NCBI GenBank assembly: GCA_016201105.1
Contig: JACQDN010000013.1
Coordinates: 36,986-100,985, forward strand
Direction of reading: 5' to 3'
DNA length: 64,000 nt
Source of the DNA: Pseudomonadota bacterium
Lineage (GTDB): Bacteria > Pseudomonadota > Alphaproteobacteria > Micropepsales > Micropepsaceae
The notes beneath the pieces are model-generated. The model was not told the DNA's origin and did not search any database. It saw nothing but the letters and a program-made list of their open reading frames with translations. The position numbers and the translations under genes were made by a program. Position 1 is the stretch's first letter; each line of letters starts with the position of its first letter. This document shows, piece by piece, positions 28,892 to 38,743 of this stretch.

Positions 28892-29785
28892 TCAGAAGTG
28901 CCATTCTCTCGCGGCTCTCACGACGAAGTCGCGGAAGGCGCCGACGCGCTTGGATTGGCGCAACGCATCGGGATAGGCCAGATGCACATCGAAGCTCGGC
29001 CCTTCCAGATCGGGCAGGATGCGCACGAGCGAACTGCGCTGTGCCGCCACATAGTCGGGAAGGGCGGCGATTCCCAAACCCGACTCGGTTGCGTGCAGGA
29101 TTCCCGTGAGATTGTTGATGCGCAGCGCGCTGGCGCAACCGCCCGGACGCAACCGCCGCGTATAGTCGATCAGCCAATTCACGTCGCGGATTTCTGGCGC
29201 CGCCGTCTCGCCGTAGGAAACGATGGTGTGATCGCACAATTCTTCCGCATTTTGCGGCATGCCTGCGCGTTCCAGATACTGCGACGTCGTATAGATGTGA
29301 TAGTGCACGGTGAAGAGTTTGCGCTGAATGAGATCGGCCTGTACCGGTGCGCGCATGCGTATGGCAATGTCCGCTTCGCGCTGGGCCAGATCGAGTTCGC
29401 GGTCTTCGAACACCAGATGAACCTGCAGCTCCGGAAATTCGCGCACGAATTCCTGCAGCTTCGGCAGCAGCCAATAGGTGCCAAGCCCGTGGCTCGTGGT
29501 GACCTTGAGCGAACCACGCGGGGCTTCCTGAATATTCTTGAGCGCTTCTTCGACAGCGCCGAGACGCGCCAGCACGTCCGTTACGGCCCCGTAGAGAAGC
29601 TCACCCTCATCGGTGAGGGTCAGTCCGCGCGCATGGCGTTGAAAGAGAGGCGTGGAGATCTCTTCTTCCAGTGCGCTGATCTGCCGGCTCACCGCCGATT
29701 GGCTTAGCGTGAGCATCTGCCCGGCATGCGTAAAACTGCCGGCCGATGCGACGGCGTGAAAGATGCGAAGTTTATCCCAATCCAT
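28892..29785 (-). CDS. LysR family transcriptional regulator
   Basis: 297 residues, standard length. Winged helix-turn-helix at about 5-65 (LRIFHAVASAGSFTHAGQML, then SQSAVSRQISALEEEISTPLF) and an effector domain with the LysR pattern (LKVTTSHGLGTYWLLPKL, then ESGLGIAALPDYVAA). It lies downstream of trxB on the same strand, 27 bp away, in the usual alphaproteobacterial trxB-lysR arrangement, so it may be cotranscribed with it. The target and inducer are unknown. Confidence 0.9.
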   Translation of the reverse strand: MDWDKLRIFHAVASAGSFTHAGQMLTLSQSAVSRQISALEEEISTPLFQRHARGLTLTDEGELLYGAVTDVLARLGAVEEALKNIQEAPRGSLKVTTSHGLGTYWLLPKLQEFVREFPELQVHLVFEDRELDLAQREADIAIRMRAPVQADLIQRKLFTVHYHIYTTSQYLERAGMPQNAEELCDHTIVSYGETAAPEIRDVNWLIDYTRRLRPGGCASALRINNLTGILHATESGLGIAALPDYVAAQRSSLVRILPDLEGPSFDVHLAYPDALRQSKRVGAFRDFVVRAAREWHF

Positions 29786-29812
29786 GACGGCCCTCCCGCA
29801 GGCGCCGCACCA

Positions 29813-30763
29813 TCAATGCCCGCCCGCCAGAAACTTTTCGGCTTCAAGCGCGGCCATGCAGCCCATGCCGGCCGCGGTCACGGCCTGGCGAAACACCTTG
29901 TCCTTCACGTCGCCGGCGGCGAACACGCCAGGCACGTTCGTGCGCGTGGAATCCGGCACGGTACGAATATAGCCGTCCGTATCCATATCCAACTGGCCTT
30001 TGAACAATTCCGTAGCCGGCGAATGTCCGATCGCGACGAACAGGCCGTCTATATCGAGAGTGCTGGCGGTGTTGGTCGCGACGTTGCGCAATTTCACCGC
30101 GGTCACACCTTTTGGATTATCGCCGCCCACGACGTCGTCCACGACCGTATCGTAAACGACGCTGATCTTCTTGTTGGCTGCAAGGCGCATCTGATTGGTC
30201 TTGTCCGCGCGCAATGCGTCGCGGCGATGAACCAGCGTCACATGTTCGGCAAAATTGGTGAGAAACAGCGCTTCCTCGACGGCCGTGTTGCCGCCTCCGA
30301 CGACGGCGACCTTCTTGCCGCGATAGAAGAAACCGTCGCAAGTCGCACAAGCCGAAACGCCAAAGCCCTTGTATTTCTCTTCCGAGGCAAGGCCGAGCCA
30401 GTTGGCGCTGGCGCCGGTGGCGATGATGAGCGTCTCGGCAATGTAGCGATGCCCCGAATCCCCAATGAGCGTGAAGGGGCGTTTGGCCAAATCGGCCGCA
30501 GCGATCGTGTCGCTGATGATTTTGGTGCCGACATGGCCCGCTTGAGCCTGCATCTGCTCCATCAGCCAGGGGCCCTGAATGACTTCGGCGAAGCCAGGAT
30601 AGTTTTCCACTTCGGTGGTGATCGTGAGCTGGCCGCCGGGCTGCAGACCGCCGATCATCACCGGTTCCAGCATGGCGCGCGCGGCATAGATCGCAGCCGT
30701 CGCCCCGGCAGGGCCGCTGCCGAGAATCACGACCTTCGCATGCGTGGAACCTGGTTCAGACAT
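29813..30763 (-). CDS. trxB: Thioredoxin-disulfide reductase
   Basis: 316 residues, normal length. FAD-binding GSGPAGATAAIYAARA at the N terminus, the redox-active CATC at about residue 140 (SACATCDGFFYRG), the NADPH-binding VVGGGNTAVEEALFL and the C-terminal FAD contact GVFAAGDVKDKVFRQAVTAAG. Uses NADPH to reduce thioredoxin in the cytoplasm. The ATG at 30763 lies 56 bp past the ELM1 gene, on the same strand. Confidence 0.96.
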   Translation of the reverse strand: MSEPGSTHAKVVILGSGPAGATAAIYAARAMLEPVMIGGLQPGGQLTITTEVENYPGFAEVIQGPWLMEQMQAQAGHVGTKIISDTIAAADLAKRPFTLIGDSGHRYIAETLIIATGASANWLGLASEEKYKGFGVSACATCDGFFYRGKKVAVVGGGNTAVEEALFLTNFAEHVTLVHRRDALRADKTNQMRLAANKKISVVYDTVVDDVVGGDNPKGVTAVKLRNVATNTASTLDIDGLFVAIGHSPATELFKGQLDMDTDGYIRTVPDSTRTNVPGVFAAGDVKDKVFRQAVTAAGMGCMAALEAEKFLAGGH

Positions 30764-30818
30764 ACGCACTCGATCGAAGACGAAGGAGCTGATCGCGAAT
30801 GCGATCATTAAGACCCCC

Positions 30819-31814
30819 TCACATCTTCATATCGGGACGTGACGCGAAAAGGTCAAGCAGGCGTTGGATTTCCTTGGCGGCACGGCCTGTTTCATCGAGC
30901 GGGGGATAATTCCATTGCTCGATTCGGCCCTCAAACTGACGTGCGATTCCTTTCTCCTCGAGCAGTTTGTGAAATCGCGCGAATTTCGCGCTGCCACCAG
31001 GCAGTGGAAAGATATGAACGGGCTTGCCTGTGACGGCTGCCTCGCAGGCCATGTTCACCGAGTCGGACGTCGCCAGAAAGGCATCGGCCCAGGCCAGAAT
31101 ACCGAAAAAGGGGCTTTCGCCGGTACCGTTCCAGAAGTAGGCGTCGGTGCCTTCCAGAGATTTTTCGATGCGGTTCAAGTTCTCCGCTCCGGTGCGCCGC
31201 GAAGCGGTAACCATGAGACCGTAGGCGCTGGAAAGATGCGCGAGCGTGCGGCCGATCGCTTCGGCTTCACCGCGATCGAACGTATAGGCCTTGCTTTTGC
31301 CACCGATCAGGACGCCGAGCCGAGGCGCGCGCACTCTGTGAAACTGTTGGGCGTAAGCATCGCGGGCCGTGTTCAGCTTTGCGCGCGTGATCCGGTTTGG
31401 ACTGCCGATGATGGGAAAGACATTGCGGCCCGTGAGGCCGTCATGTTCCGGGGGAATCACCAGATCGAAGCGCGCGGGATTCACGCGGGGATGCTGGCAC
31501 TGCACCGTCAGCGTGCGCCCGCCGCTCGCCCGCTTGATCGCCTCCACGAAGGGAATGCTTTGTCGGCCACACCCGATGACCAGTTTCGGCCAGGGCGGCG
31601 CCAGGGCACTGGAGGCAGCGCTCGCCTTCGCGAGGGGGTCAGGGACAAGTCTTGGGGCCAAAACGCGCCACGGCCAGTCAAGCCCTACGTGCTTGATGCT
31701 GATGGGCAGCGCGAGCCGCTCGGCCAGACCAAGTGCCTGATTTTCCATGCCAATCAGGCCTTCTGTTACCACCCAGCAGGTGTTGGCGAGAGGCTGTAGG
31801 GCGCTTTCAGACAC
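30819..31814 (-). CDS. ELM1/GtrOC1-family protein
   Basis: 331 residues from a GTG start. Belongs to the ELM1 family (homologous to plant mitochondrial ELM1), marked by CWVVTEGLIGMENQALGLAERL, LVIGCGRQSIPFV, and the C-terminal DSVNMACEAAVTGKPVHIFPL. This shows a glycosyltransferase-B-like fold, and family members in bacteria are predicted nucleoside-diphosphate-sugar-related proteins, but the reaction is not defined here. Operon with trxB and LysR on the minus strand. Confidence 0.85.
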   Translation of the reverse strand: MSESALQPLANTCWVVTEGLIGMENQALGLAERLALPISIKHVGLDWPWRVLAPRLVPDPLAKASAASSALAPPWPKLVIGCGRQSIPFVEAIKRASGGRTLTVQCQHPRVNPARFDLVIPPEHDGLTGRNVFPIIGSPNRITRAKLNTARDAYAQQFHRVRAPRLGVLIGGKSKAYTFDRGEAEAIGRTLAHLSSAYGLMVTASRRTGAENLNRIEKSLEGTDAYFWNGTGESPFFGILAWADAFLATSDSVNMACEAAVTGKPVHIFPLPGGSAKFARFHKLLEEKGIARQFEGRIEQWNYPPLDETGRAAKEIQRLLDLFASRPDMKM

Positions 31815-31896
31815 AATCGTACGAGGCCTCGAAATTTTATTGCTCGACCGGGGGGCGAGGAGTTAAATGCGCCGCCCTCATTTACCGCAGGCTGTC

Positions 31897-32373
31897 ATGA
31901 ATCATCACAAGCTCGACTCCATCGACATTCGAATTCTGTCCGAATTGCAAGCCAATGGCCGCATCACCAACGTCGAGCTGTCCCGCCGGGCCAAGATCAC
32001 CGCCCCGCCTTGCCTTAGAAGAATGCGGGCGCTGGAAAAGGCTGGCTACATCAAGGGCTATCACGCGGACCTCGAATCCAAGTCTTTAGGCTTCGAAGTC
32101 ACCGGCTTCGTCTTCGTGGGGCTTTCCAGTCAGTCCGAAGCGGACCTCAAGCATTTCGAAGAGCAGGTTCGCAGCTGGCCGACAGTTCGCGAATGCCACA
32201 TGCTTTCAGGTGAAGTCGATTTCATCCTGAAGTGCGTCGCGAAAGATCTTTCGTCCTTCCAATCCTTCATCACCGAAACGCTGACGGCGGCCAAGAACGT
32301 GGCCAGCGTCAAGACGGCGCTCGTCATCCATCCGAGCAAAATGGAACCCGGCGTTCCGCTCGACGCCAAGTAG
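31897..32373 (+). CDS. Lrp/AsnC family transcriptional regulator
   Basis: 158 residues. N-terminal helix-turn-helix (LDSIDIRILSELQANGRITNVELSRRAKITAPPCLRRMRALEKAGYI) and the C-terminal RAM/ligand domain (FVFVGLSSQSEADLKHFEEQV and ECHMLSGEVDFILKCVAKDL). Similar to the alphaproteobacterial LdtR-type/AsnC regulators found next to trxB. The ATG at 31897 is preceded by GCAGG. Divergent from the ELM1-trxB operon, so probably controls it or the downstream transporter. Confidence 0.9.
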   Translation: MNHHKLDSIDIRILSELQANGRITNVELSRRAKITAPPCLRRMRALEKAGYIKGYHADLESKSLGFEVTGFVFVGLSSQSEADLKHFEEQVRSWPTVRECHMLSGEVDFILKCVAKDLSSFQSFITETLTAAKNVASVKTALVIHPSKMEPGVPLDAK

Positions 32374-32380
32374 CCGGCGA

Positions 32381-34030
32381 TCAGATCTCGCGATCCTTCG
32401 TTTCCGGCAGGAACAGCAGCGCGGTGAAGAATCCTATCCCGGATATGATCACGGGATACCAAAGTCCCGCATAGATATCGCCGGTGGCCGCCACGATCGC
32501 GAAGGCAGTGGCCGGCAGAAACCCGCCGAACCATCCCACACCGATGTGATAAGGAAACGAAAGCGCCGTGTAGCGGATACGCGTGGGAAACAGCTCGACC
32601 AGATGTGCCGCTTGTGGGCCGTAGAGGGCCGTGGCAGCCAGGACGAAGATGATAAGGACGACGAGCGCGGTATTCTTGTCGATGGCTCTCACATCGGCGC
32701 TCGACGGATAGCCGGCCGTAGTAAGCGCGGTCTTCAAGCGTTTCGCGAAGTTGGCTTTTGCCGCTTTGAGATCGGCCGCATTCATCGTGCGGCCATCCGG
32801 ACTAGGCACATCCTGGCCGCCGACATTCACATGAGCATAGGCTGTAGACGTGGTCTCATTGCTGTACGGAACGCCGGCGCTTGCGAGCGCGCTCTTCGCG
32901 ATGTCGCAAGACGTCACATATTGGGCCTTGCCGATAAGATCGAATTGAAACGAGCAGTCGCCTTGCTCGGCCACGACGGTGACGGGCGAGCGCGCGGCGG
33001 CACTTGCGAGCGCCGGATTGACGGCTTCGGTCAGCACCTTGAATCCGGGCAGGAAACTGATCGCTGCGAGGGCGAGCCCGAACAACATCACAGGCTTGCG
33101 GCCGATCTTGTCGGAAAGCCAGGCAAAGAAAACATAAAGCGGCAGGCTTGCGACGATGGCCGTCAGCACCAGTTCATTCACAGTTGCGCCGTCCAACTGG
33201 GCGACGCGTTCGAGAAAGAACTGGGTGTAGAACATCGCTGTATACCAAACGACGCCCTGTCCCATCAGCACCGCAAACAGAACCAGCAGAACCGTCTTCA
33301 GGTTCTCCCAGCGCAGGAACGTCTCGGAAAGTGGGGCTTTGGATGCTTCACCCGCTGCGCGCAGGCGCTGAAACGCGGGAGACTCGTTGAGCCTCAATCG
33401 GATCCACAGCGAAATCGTCAACAAGAAGAGAGAAACGGCGAAGGGAATGCGCCATCCCCAATCGTCGAAAGCGGCTTCGCCGAGCATCTTGCGAATGCCC
33501 AGAATGACGATCAGCGCAAGAAACAGCCCCATGCCCGCCGCACACTGAATCCAGCCGGTGGAAAGACCGCGCCTGCGTTTGCTCGCGTGCTCGGCCACAT
33601 AGATCGCGGCGCCGCCATATTCGCCGCCGATGGCAAAACCCTGCAGCACGCGTATCGCGACCAGTGCGTACGGCGCCGCCACGCCGATGGCGGCATAATC
33701 AGGAAGGAACGCGACCGCGAAGGTCGCCAAGCCCATGACCGTAATGGTCACAAGGAACGCGCTTTTGCGGCCGATGCGATCGCCGAAGCGGCCGAAGAAC
33801 AGGGCCCCGAAGGGGCGTACGAAAAAGCCGGCCGCGAAAGTGAGCAGGGCGAAAAGATAGGCCTGCGATTCGCTGACGCCCACAAAGAAATGCTTGGCGA
33901 TAATGGACGCGAGCGATCCGAAGATAAAGAAATCGTACCACTCGAACACGGTGCCGGCCGAAGAGGCCGCGATCACCAAACCCATGCTTGTCGGCTGCTG
34001 CGCTGCCGCAGCGTCAGTTGCAACGGCCAT
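32381..34030 (-). CDS. MFS transporter, MHS type, with large periplasmic insert
   Basis: 549 residues, longer than the usual 420-450. Twelve transmembrane helices with MHS-family signatures (SSAGTVFEWYDFFIFGSLAS, FFGRFGDRIGRKSAFLVTI, GFAIGGEYGGAAIYVAEH, and late ELFPTRIRYTALSFPYHIG). Between about residues 345 and 440, just before the last membrane segments, is an extra soluble block of about 95 residues (containing EQGDCSFQFDLIGKAQYVTSCDIAK and later AKANFAKRLKTALTTAGY). Substrate is probably an organic acid or betaine/proline-type solute. Convergent with the AsnC regulator gene. Confidence 0.87.
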   Translation of the reverse strand: MAVATDAAAAQQPTSMGLVIAASSAGTVFEWYDFFIFGSLASIIAKHFFVGVSESQAYLFALLTFAAGFFVRPFGALFFGRFGDRIGRKSAFLVTITVMGLATFAVAFLPDYAAIGVAAPYALVAIRVLQGFAIGGEYGGAAIYVAEHASKRRRGLSTGWIQCAAGMGLFLALIVILGIRKMLGEAAFDDWGWRIPFAVSLFLLTISLWIRLRLNESPAFQRLRAAGEASKAPLSETFLRWENLKTVLLVLFAVLMGQGVVWYTAMFYTQFFLERVAQLDGATVNELVLTAIVASLPLYVFFAWLSDKIGRKPVMLFGLALAAISFLPGFKVLTEAVNPALASAAARSPVTVVAEQGDCSFQFDLIGKAQYVTSCDIAKSALASAGVPYSNETTSTAYAHVNVGGQDVPSPDGRTMNAADLKAAKANFAKRLKTALTTAGYPSSADVRAIDKNTALVVLIIFVLAATALYGPQAAHLVELFPTRIRYTALSFPYHIGVGWFGGFLPATAFAIVAATGDIYAGLWYPVIISGIGFFTALLFLPETKDREI

Positions 34031-34094
34031 GGCGAGTTCCCCCTAGCCAGATTGCTAAAGGACGGCGAGGCATCCCGCAAGCGTGGCGGAACTT

Positions 34095-34643
34095 TCAGCG
34101 CGGCGTTTGCAGCAGTTGTCCGCCGTTCGCCTTGGCGATCTGCCGGGCGATCGCGACTTCGTGCGTGTCGAACACGAAGGCGTGCAAAATCACGTTCACG
34201 CTTTCGCCGTCGTCGGACAGTGGAAGGTAGATCGAGTCGAATTTCTCGAGCCCCAGATCGCTCCAATCATCGTGGCCGTAGCAACGCAGGATGAGCTTGT
34301 CGCGGGCCACGGCGCGCAGAATGGCGAGTACGCCGTCAATCGCGTCCTTGCCTTGGGGCGCCCAGGCCTGGCTGACCGTCAGCCCGGTCGAGTCGATATT
34401 GAAATACTGATTCACGCGCGTGCCCACGAGCCGGTAGCGGAATTCCTCCATGCCCGGCAGCACGTCGAGCATGACAACCCAACCAAGATGATCTTTGATT
34501 TCGGAGGGAAGGATGTCCTTGCGAGAAGGCATCTTTCGCTCGCCGCGCTTGTCCTTCCAGTATTGGTAAAGAAAAGACAATGTCGGATTCTCGAAGCTTG
34601 CGGGATTTGCCTCGAACTTCACGCGTGGAAACTTGTGCGCCAT
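34095..34643 (-). CDS. PAS_5-family single-domain protein
   Basis: 182 residues. A single PAS-like domain of the alphaproteobacterial PAS_5 type (LSFLYQYWKDKRGERKMPSRKDILPSEIKDHLGWVVMLDVL, then FRYRLVGTRVNQYF). No output domain follows. Proteins of this kind are widespread and unassigned. The ATG at 34643 is used, as the upstream frame extension to 34667 starts within a GGGGGTT-containing leader. Confidence 0.75.
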   Translation of the reverse strand: MAHKFPRVKFEANPASFENPTLSFLYQYWKDKRGERKMPSRKDILPSEIKDHLGWVVMLDVLPGMEEFRYRLVGTRVNQYFNIDSTGLTVSQAWAPQGKDAIDGVLAILRAVARDKLILRCYGHDDWSDLGLEKFDSIYLPLSDDGESVNVILHAFVFDTHEVAIARQIAKANGGQLLQTPR

Positions 34644-34709
34644 CGTAACAACCCCCAATAAGCTCAATCTAGAACTGGCGGGTTAACGCTCCGTTAGGAA
34701 ATGTCCGAC

Positions 34710-36134
34710 TCATCGCGCCGCTTGCTGCGCAAGACGACTCTGAGAAGCGCCGTAGAGAAAATACATCAGAAGTCCCGCCGCATTCCACAATAAAAACCAT
34801 TCCTGCGTGAATTGCGGAAGCCCATTCAGAAAGAGATAGAGACAACCAACGATGCAGAACGGGCCCACGATCCAGGCAAGCGGCGAGCGGAAGGCGCGCG
34901 TGCGGTTGGGTTCGCGCAAACGCATCACCAGCATGCAGGCCGCCACGGCCACGAAAGCCCAGAGCGTTCCTGCATTGGCCAGCAATGCGATCTTAGCGAG
35001 GGGAACGACGGCTGCAACGGCGGCGACCACAATGCCGGTCGCAACCGTCATCAGCACGGGCGTGCCGCGCGTCTTGTGAATGGTTGACATGCCTTGCGGC
35101 AGCAATCCGTCGCGCGCCATCGCGAAGAAAATGCGGCTCTGGCCGTACATGAGCACCAGGATCACGGTTGGCAGGGCGACGATGGCGGCGCCCGCCACAA
35201 GCTGTGCCTCAAAGCCGTGATGGAGATTTTCCAGAATGTAGACCAGCGGTGCACCGCTTTTGGAGAAATCGAGATACGACGAGGCGCCGAGCGCGCTTGC
35301 CGCCACCGCGATGTAGATGCCGGTGCACAGCACCATCGAACCGATGATTCCGCGCTTCAGGTCGCGGTTCGGATTCTTGGTCTCTTCCGCGGCAGTCGAT
35401 ACGGCGTCAAAGCCATAAAACGCGAAGAACACCAGCGCCGCGGCAGCAAGCACGCCTCTCTTCACCCCATCTGCGTCTACATGCGCCATGAAGCCGTAAG
35501 GCATCAGGGGTGTGAAACGCGAAGAATCGAAGGCCTGCCCTGCGAGCACCACGAACAGCACCAGCGCCGCCAATTTGACGCCCACGAGGATAAGATTGAC
35601 GGTGGCGCTCTCGCGCGTCCCAATGACGAGTAGAAGCGTGACAACGCCCGAGATGATGATGGCCGGCAGATCGATCAGCCCGCCCGACATCCACCCATGC
35701 AAAAGCTGGTCCGGAACTGGCCATCCGGCGGCGTGGATGAACTCAGCCACATGCGACGACCACCCAACCGCCACCGCCGACGCGGCCACCATATATTCAA
35801 GAATGAGACTCCAGCCGACGATCCAGGCGAGCAATTCGCCAAGCACCGAATAGGTGTAGGTATAGGCGCTTCCGGCGGCCGGGATCATCGTGGCCATCTC
35901 GGCATAGCAGAACGCGGCACAGGCGCAGATCAGCCCGCACAGCACGAACGAGAGAATGACGCCGGGTCCGGCAAGACCTGCGCCGATTCCGGTCAAAGTA
36001 TAGATACCGGTTCCGACGATGGCGCCGACCCCGAGCGCCACCAGGTGCGGCCAGCTCAGTGTTGCCTTCAGCCGTTGCTCGGGTTGGATCTCGGCGGCAG
36101 CGTCGATCGACTTGCGGCGGTTCCAGAATGCCAT
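34710..36134 (-). CDS. APC superfamily amino-acid permease (CAT type)
   Basis: 474 residues with 12-14 predicted membrane helices. The signatures of the cationic amino-acid transporter group are present: LVALGVGAIVGTGIYTLTGIGAGLAGPGVILSF, FCYAEMATMIPAAGSAYTYTY, FYGFDAVSTAAEETKNPNRDLKRGIIGSM and SRIFFAMARDGLLPQ. Located on the inner membrane; substrate specificity cannot be set. Separated from the PAS gene by 66 bp. Confidence 0.88.
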   Translation of the reverse strand: MAFWNRRKSIDAAAEIQPEQRLKATLSWPHLVALGVGAIVGTGIYTLTGIGAGLAGPGVILSFVLCGLICACAAFCYAEMATMIPAAGSAYTYTYSVLGELLAWIVGWSLILEYMVAASAVAVGWSSHVAEFIHAAGWPVPDQLLHGWMSGGLIDLPAIIISGVVTLLLVIGTRESATVNLILVGVKLAALVLFVVLAGQAFDSSRFTPLMPYGFMAHVDADGVKRGVLAAAALVFFAFYGFDAVSTAAEETKNPNRDLKRGIIGSMVLCTGIYIAVAASALGASSYLDFSKSGAPLVYILENLHHGFEAQLVAGAAIVALPTVILVLMYGQSRIFFAMARDGLLPQGMSTIHKTRGTPVLMTVATGIVVAAVAAVVPLAKIALLANAGTLWAFVAVAACMLVMRLREPNRTRAFRSPLAWIVGPFCIVGCLYLFLNGLPQFTQEWFLLWNAAGLLMYFLYGASQSRLAQQAAR

Positions 36135-36267
36135 GATTTTCCCCGGTAAAGACGAGCCGTGCGACTCACGCGCATGTGTTCGGCGCGAGACTCATCATAG
36201 CCGCCGTTAAGGGCTCGTAAACCGAATACAAAGCAGTGGGTAACTAGTTTGACCTAATCTTAAACGC

Positions 36268-36921
36268 ATGGGCACCAAACTCGTTTGCACGGTTTTTGCC
36301 GTGGTCTTGCTCGCGTTCGCTCCCGCTATTGCAGGCACGGTCGACATCGAAGTCGTGGACGGCAATGGCCGGCCCGCCGCGAACACGGTGATCGCCCTCT
36401 CGACCGCAGCGCCGGCGGATGCCGTCCAGCTGTCGCGGCTCCCCGCCGAAGCGATCATCGATCAACGCGCCGAGACATTCCTTCCGCTGGTCAGCGTGAT
36501 CCGGCGCGGCGGTCGCGTGATTTTCACCAATCACGACACGACGATTCATCAGGTCTATTCATTCTCGCCGATCAAGCAATTCGAATTTGAAATCGACGAA
36601 GGCCAACGTTCCGCGCCTGTTGTATTCGACAAGGCCGGCGTCGCTTCCGTCGGCTGCAACATCCACGATCACATGATCACCTATGTCTATGTCGCCGATA
36701 CGCCCTGGACGGTCATGACCGATAGTCGCGGTCACGCGACGATCGCCGACATCCCCGCGGGCCGCTATCGCGGCGTAGTCTGGAATCCCAATTCTATGCC
36801 CGGAAGCCGGATTCCCGATGCCGATGTGAATGTGACGAACGGCGAAACGAAGCTTGCGCTGGCTGTGCAACTGCTCTCCACAATGCCCGGCATGAAACAC
36901 ATGCACCGCGGGAGCTACTAG
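36268..36921 (+). CDS. Exported cupredoxin (methylamine-utilisation type)
   Basis: 217 residues, signal peptide at about 1-22. A cupredoxin domain with the copper ligands H94 (TTIHQVY), C130, H133 and M136 (CNIHDHM), the pattern of the plastocyanin-like methylamine-utilisation family. A C-terminal beta domain (GHATIADIPAGRYRGVVWNP) follows. Probably a periplasmic electron carrier or copper sensor. Operon of three with the histidine kinase (7 bp gap) and the outer-membrane protein (3 bp gap). Confidence 0.82.
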   Translation: MGTKLVCTVFAVVLLAFAPAIAGTVDIEVVDGNGRPAANTVIALSTAAPADAVQLSRLPAEAIIDQRAETFLPLVSVIRRGGRVIFTNHDTTIHQVYSFSPIKQFEFEIDEGQRSAPVVFDKAGVASVGCNIHDHMITYVYVADTPWTVMTDSRGHATIADIPAGRYRGVVWNPNSMPGSRIPDADVNVTNGETKLALAVQLLSTMPGMKHMHRGSY

Positions 36922-36928
36922 GCGGGCC

Positions 36929-38740
36929 ATGAGTTTTCGTCATCGCCTCGCGCTGTTTCTGATCGTCACGCTGGTGGCGGTGCAGACGCTCACGGCGGTT
37001 TCCGCCTACATCTATTTGCGCCAAAACCTCATTGAGACCGGAAAGCGCGAACTCGCCACCGCGATGAATGTTTTCACGCAACAGCTCAATTTTCTCTCCG
37101 AACGCGCCGGCGACGGCGTCAGAGTTCTGTCGCTGGACTATGCACTCAGAGCGGCCATTGCGCAGCACGATCACGGCACCGAGCTCTCGGCGATGCGCAA
37201 CCACGGCCGGCGCATCGGGGCGCGGCGGATGATGCTGATCGATCTTCAAGGTTCGACGGTGGCTGATACGGCGGCTCCCAACCTGGCTGCCGCGGCATTT
37301 CCATTTGGTGCCTTGCTGCAATCCGCAGCGATGCGCGACACCGGCACGGCGCTCGCAAGTCTGGACGGCAAGATCTATTGGATCGTCATCGTTCCGGTGC
37401 GCGCCCCCGTTCCGATAGCATTCATCGCAGCCTTTATTCCGGTCGATACGGCGTTGCTCGAAAGGATGCGGACGATTTCGATCAAACAGCGCTCGGTCGT
37501 TCTTGGAACATGGGTCAAAGGCGAGTGGCGCGTTGTCGCCGAAAGTGCAACGCCCTATCGCGTCGATCTGCAGACTTTCGCCGGCGCCGGTCAAAAACTG
37601 CAGACAGAGGTCAGCGCTCATGACGGCTCCGAATATTTGACGGCGGCGTCCCGGCTCGCAACGACGCCGGGCAGCGCGCCTGTCGTAGCTGTTCTCGGCT
37701 ATTCGCTGGACGATATTCTTGCTCCCTATCGTTCCGTCGTCTGGCCGATGGCTTCCATTTTCATGCTCGCATTGCTTGCCGCGATGGGCGGTGCCATGTT
37801 CATCGTGCGCAAGACCGCAAAACCGATCGAAACTTTGGCCGCGGCCGCGCAACGCATCGCGGCCGGCGACTACACGCCGCCCCAAAGGCTCGCGCAGCGC
37901 GATGAGCTCGGCAACCTTGGCGACACGCTGATTGCCATGACCGAGGCGATCGCCGAACGTCAAGCGCGGCTCACACGGGCCGTCGAAGCGACCGAGATCG
38001 CGCGCGAAGAGGCCGTACGCGCCAACAATGCGAAATCGCAATTCCTGGCCAATATGAGCCATGAGCTGCGCACACCGCTCAATGCCATTGTCGGATTTGC
38101 GCAGATGCTCGAGCAGGAAGTGCTCGGACCGCTTGGCGTCGCGCGCTACCGCGACTATGCGAGCGACATCCACGAGAGCGGCCGTCATTTGCTCGGTCAG
38201 GTAGAGCGTATGCTCGATCTGGCCGAATCCGAGGCTGGAAAACTTGTGCTGATGCACGAGCATGCGTCCCCCGGCGTGCTGCTTCTGGAAGGCTCTGTAT
38301 TGCTGCGTTCCTTCGCACAGAAGTCCGGCGTCGTGCTTTGCGTTCCGCAAGAGATCGCGGAGTGGCCGCAAATCGAGTGCGACCCGGCACGCTTGCGGCT
38401 CGCTTTCGTCAACATTATCCACAATGCCATCAAATTCACGCCGGTCGGCGGCCTAGTGACGGTCACGGGCCGCGCTGCACCGGGTCAGCTTTTTGTGCGA
38501 GTCGAAGACACGGGCGTCGGCATCGAGCCGGAACTTTTGGGTCTGGTGACGCGGCCGTTCCAACGGCTTCGCTCGGCCCTGGACGGCCAGCACCAGGGTG
38601 CCGGCCTCGGTCTGCCTTTCGCCAAGGTCGTCATCGAGCGCCACGGCGGCAGTGTCGTTCTGGAAAGTAATGTTGGCGTTGGTACCGCCGTCTCCATCAT
38701 ATTGCCGCTGGAAACCGGTGCGGTGAACAGGGCCGCATAG
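36929..38740 (+). CDS. Membrane sensor histidine kinase, orphan
   Basis: 603 residues. First transmembrane segment at about 8-28, a periplasmic sensory region of about 245 residues, a second segment at about 270-292, HAMP at about 293-345, HisKA with phospho-acceptor H378 (FLANMSHELRTPLNAIVGF), and HATPase with NIIHNAIKFT, VEDTGVGIE and GAGLGLPFAK. No response regulator is adjacent; instead a cupredoxin and an outer-membrane protein gene flank it with tight spacing, so its signal is probably copper or the cupredoxin redox state. The cognate regulator would be elsewhere. Confidence 0.87.
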   Translation: MSFRHRLALFLIVTLVAVQTLTAVSAYIYLRQNLIETGKRELATAMNVFTQQLNFLSERAGDGVRVLSLDYALRAAIAQHDHGTELSAMRNHGRRIGARRMMLIDLQGSTVADTAAPNLAAAAFPFGALLQSAAMRDTGTALASLDGKIYWIVIVPVRAPVPIAFIAAFIPVDTALLERMRTISIKQRSVVLGTWVKGEWRVVAESATPYRVDLQTFAGAGQKLQTEVSAHDGSEYLTAASRLATTPGSAPVVAVLGYSLDDILAPYRSVVWPMASIFMLALLAAMGGAMFIVRKTAKPIETLAAAAQRIAAGDYTPPQRLAQRDELGNLGDTLIAMTEAIAERQARLTRAVEATEIAREEAVRANNAKSQFLANMSHELRTPLNAIVGFAQMLEQEVLGPLGVARYRDYASDIHESGRHLLGQVERMLDLAESEAGKLVLMHEHASPGVLLLEGSVLLRSFAQKSGVVLCVPQEIAEWPQIECDPARLRLAFVNIIHNAIKFTPVGGLVTVTGRAAPGQLFVRVEDTGVGIEPELLGLVTRPFQRLRSALDGQHQGAGLGLPFAKVVIERHGGSVVLESNVGVGTAVSIILPLETGAVNRAA

Positions 38741-38743
38741 ACG

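Noticed and set aside
32546..34294. 582-codon plus-strand frame opposite the MHS transporter
   Set aside because: His/Arg/Glu-rich composition and no domain; it is the shadow of the well-supported transporter.
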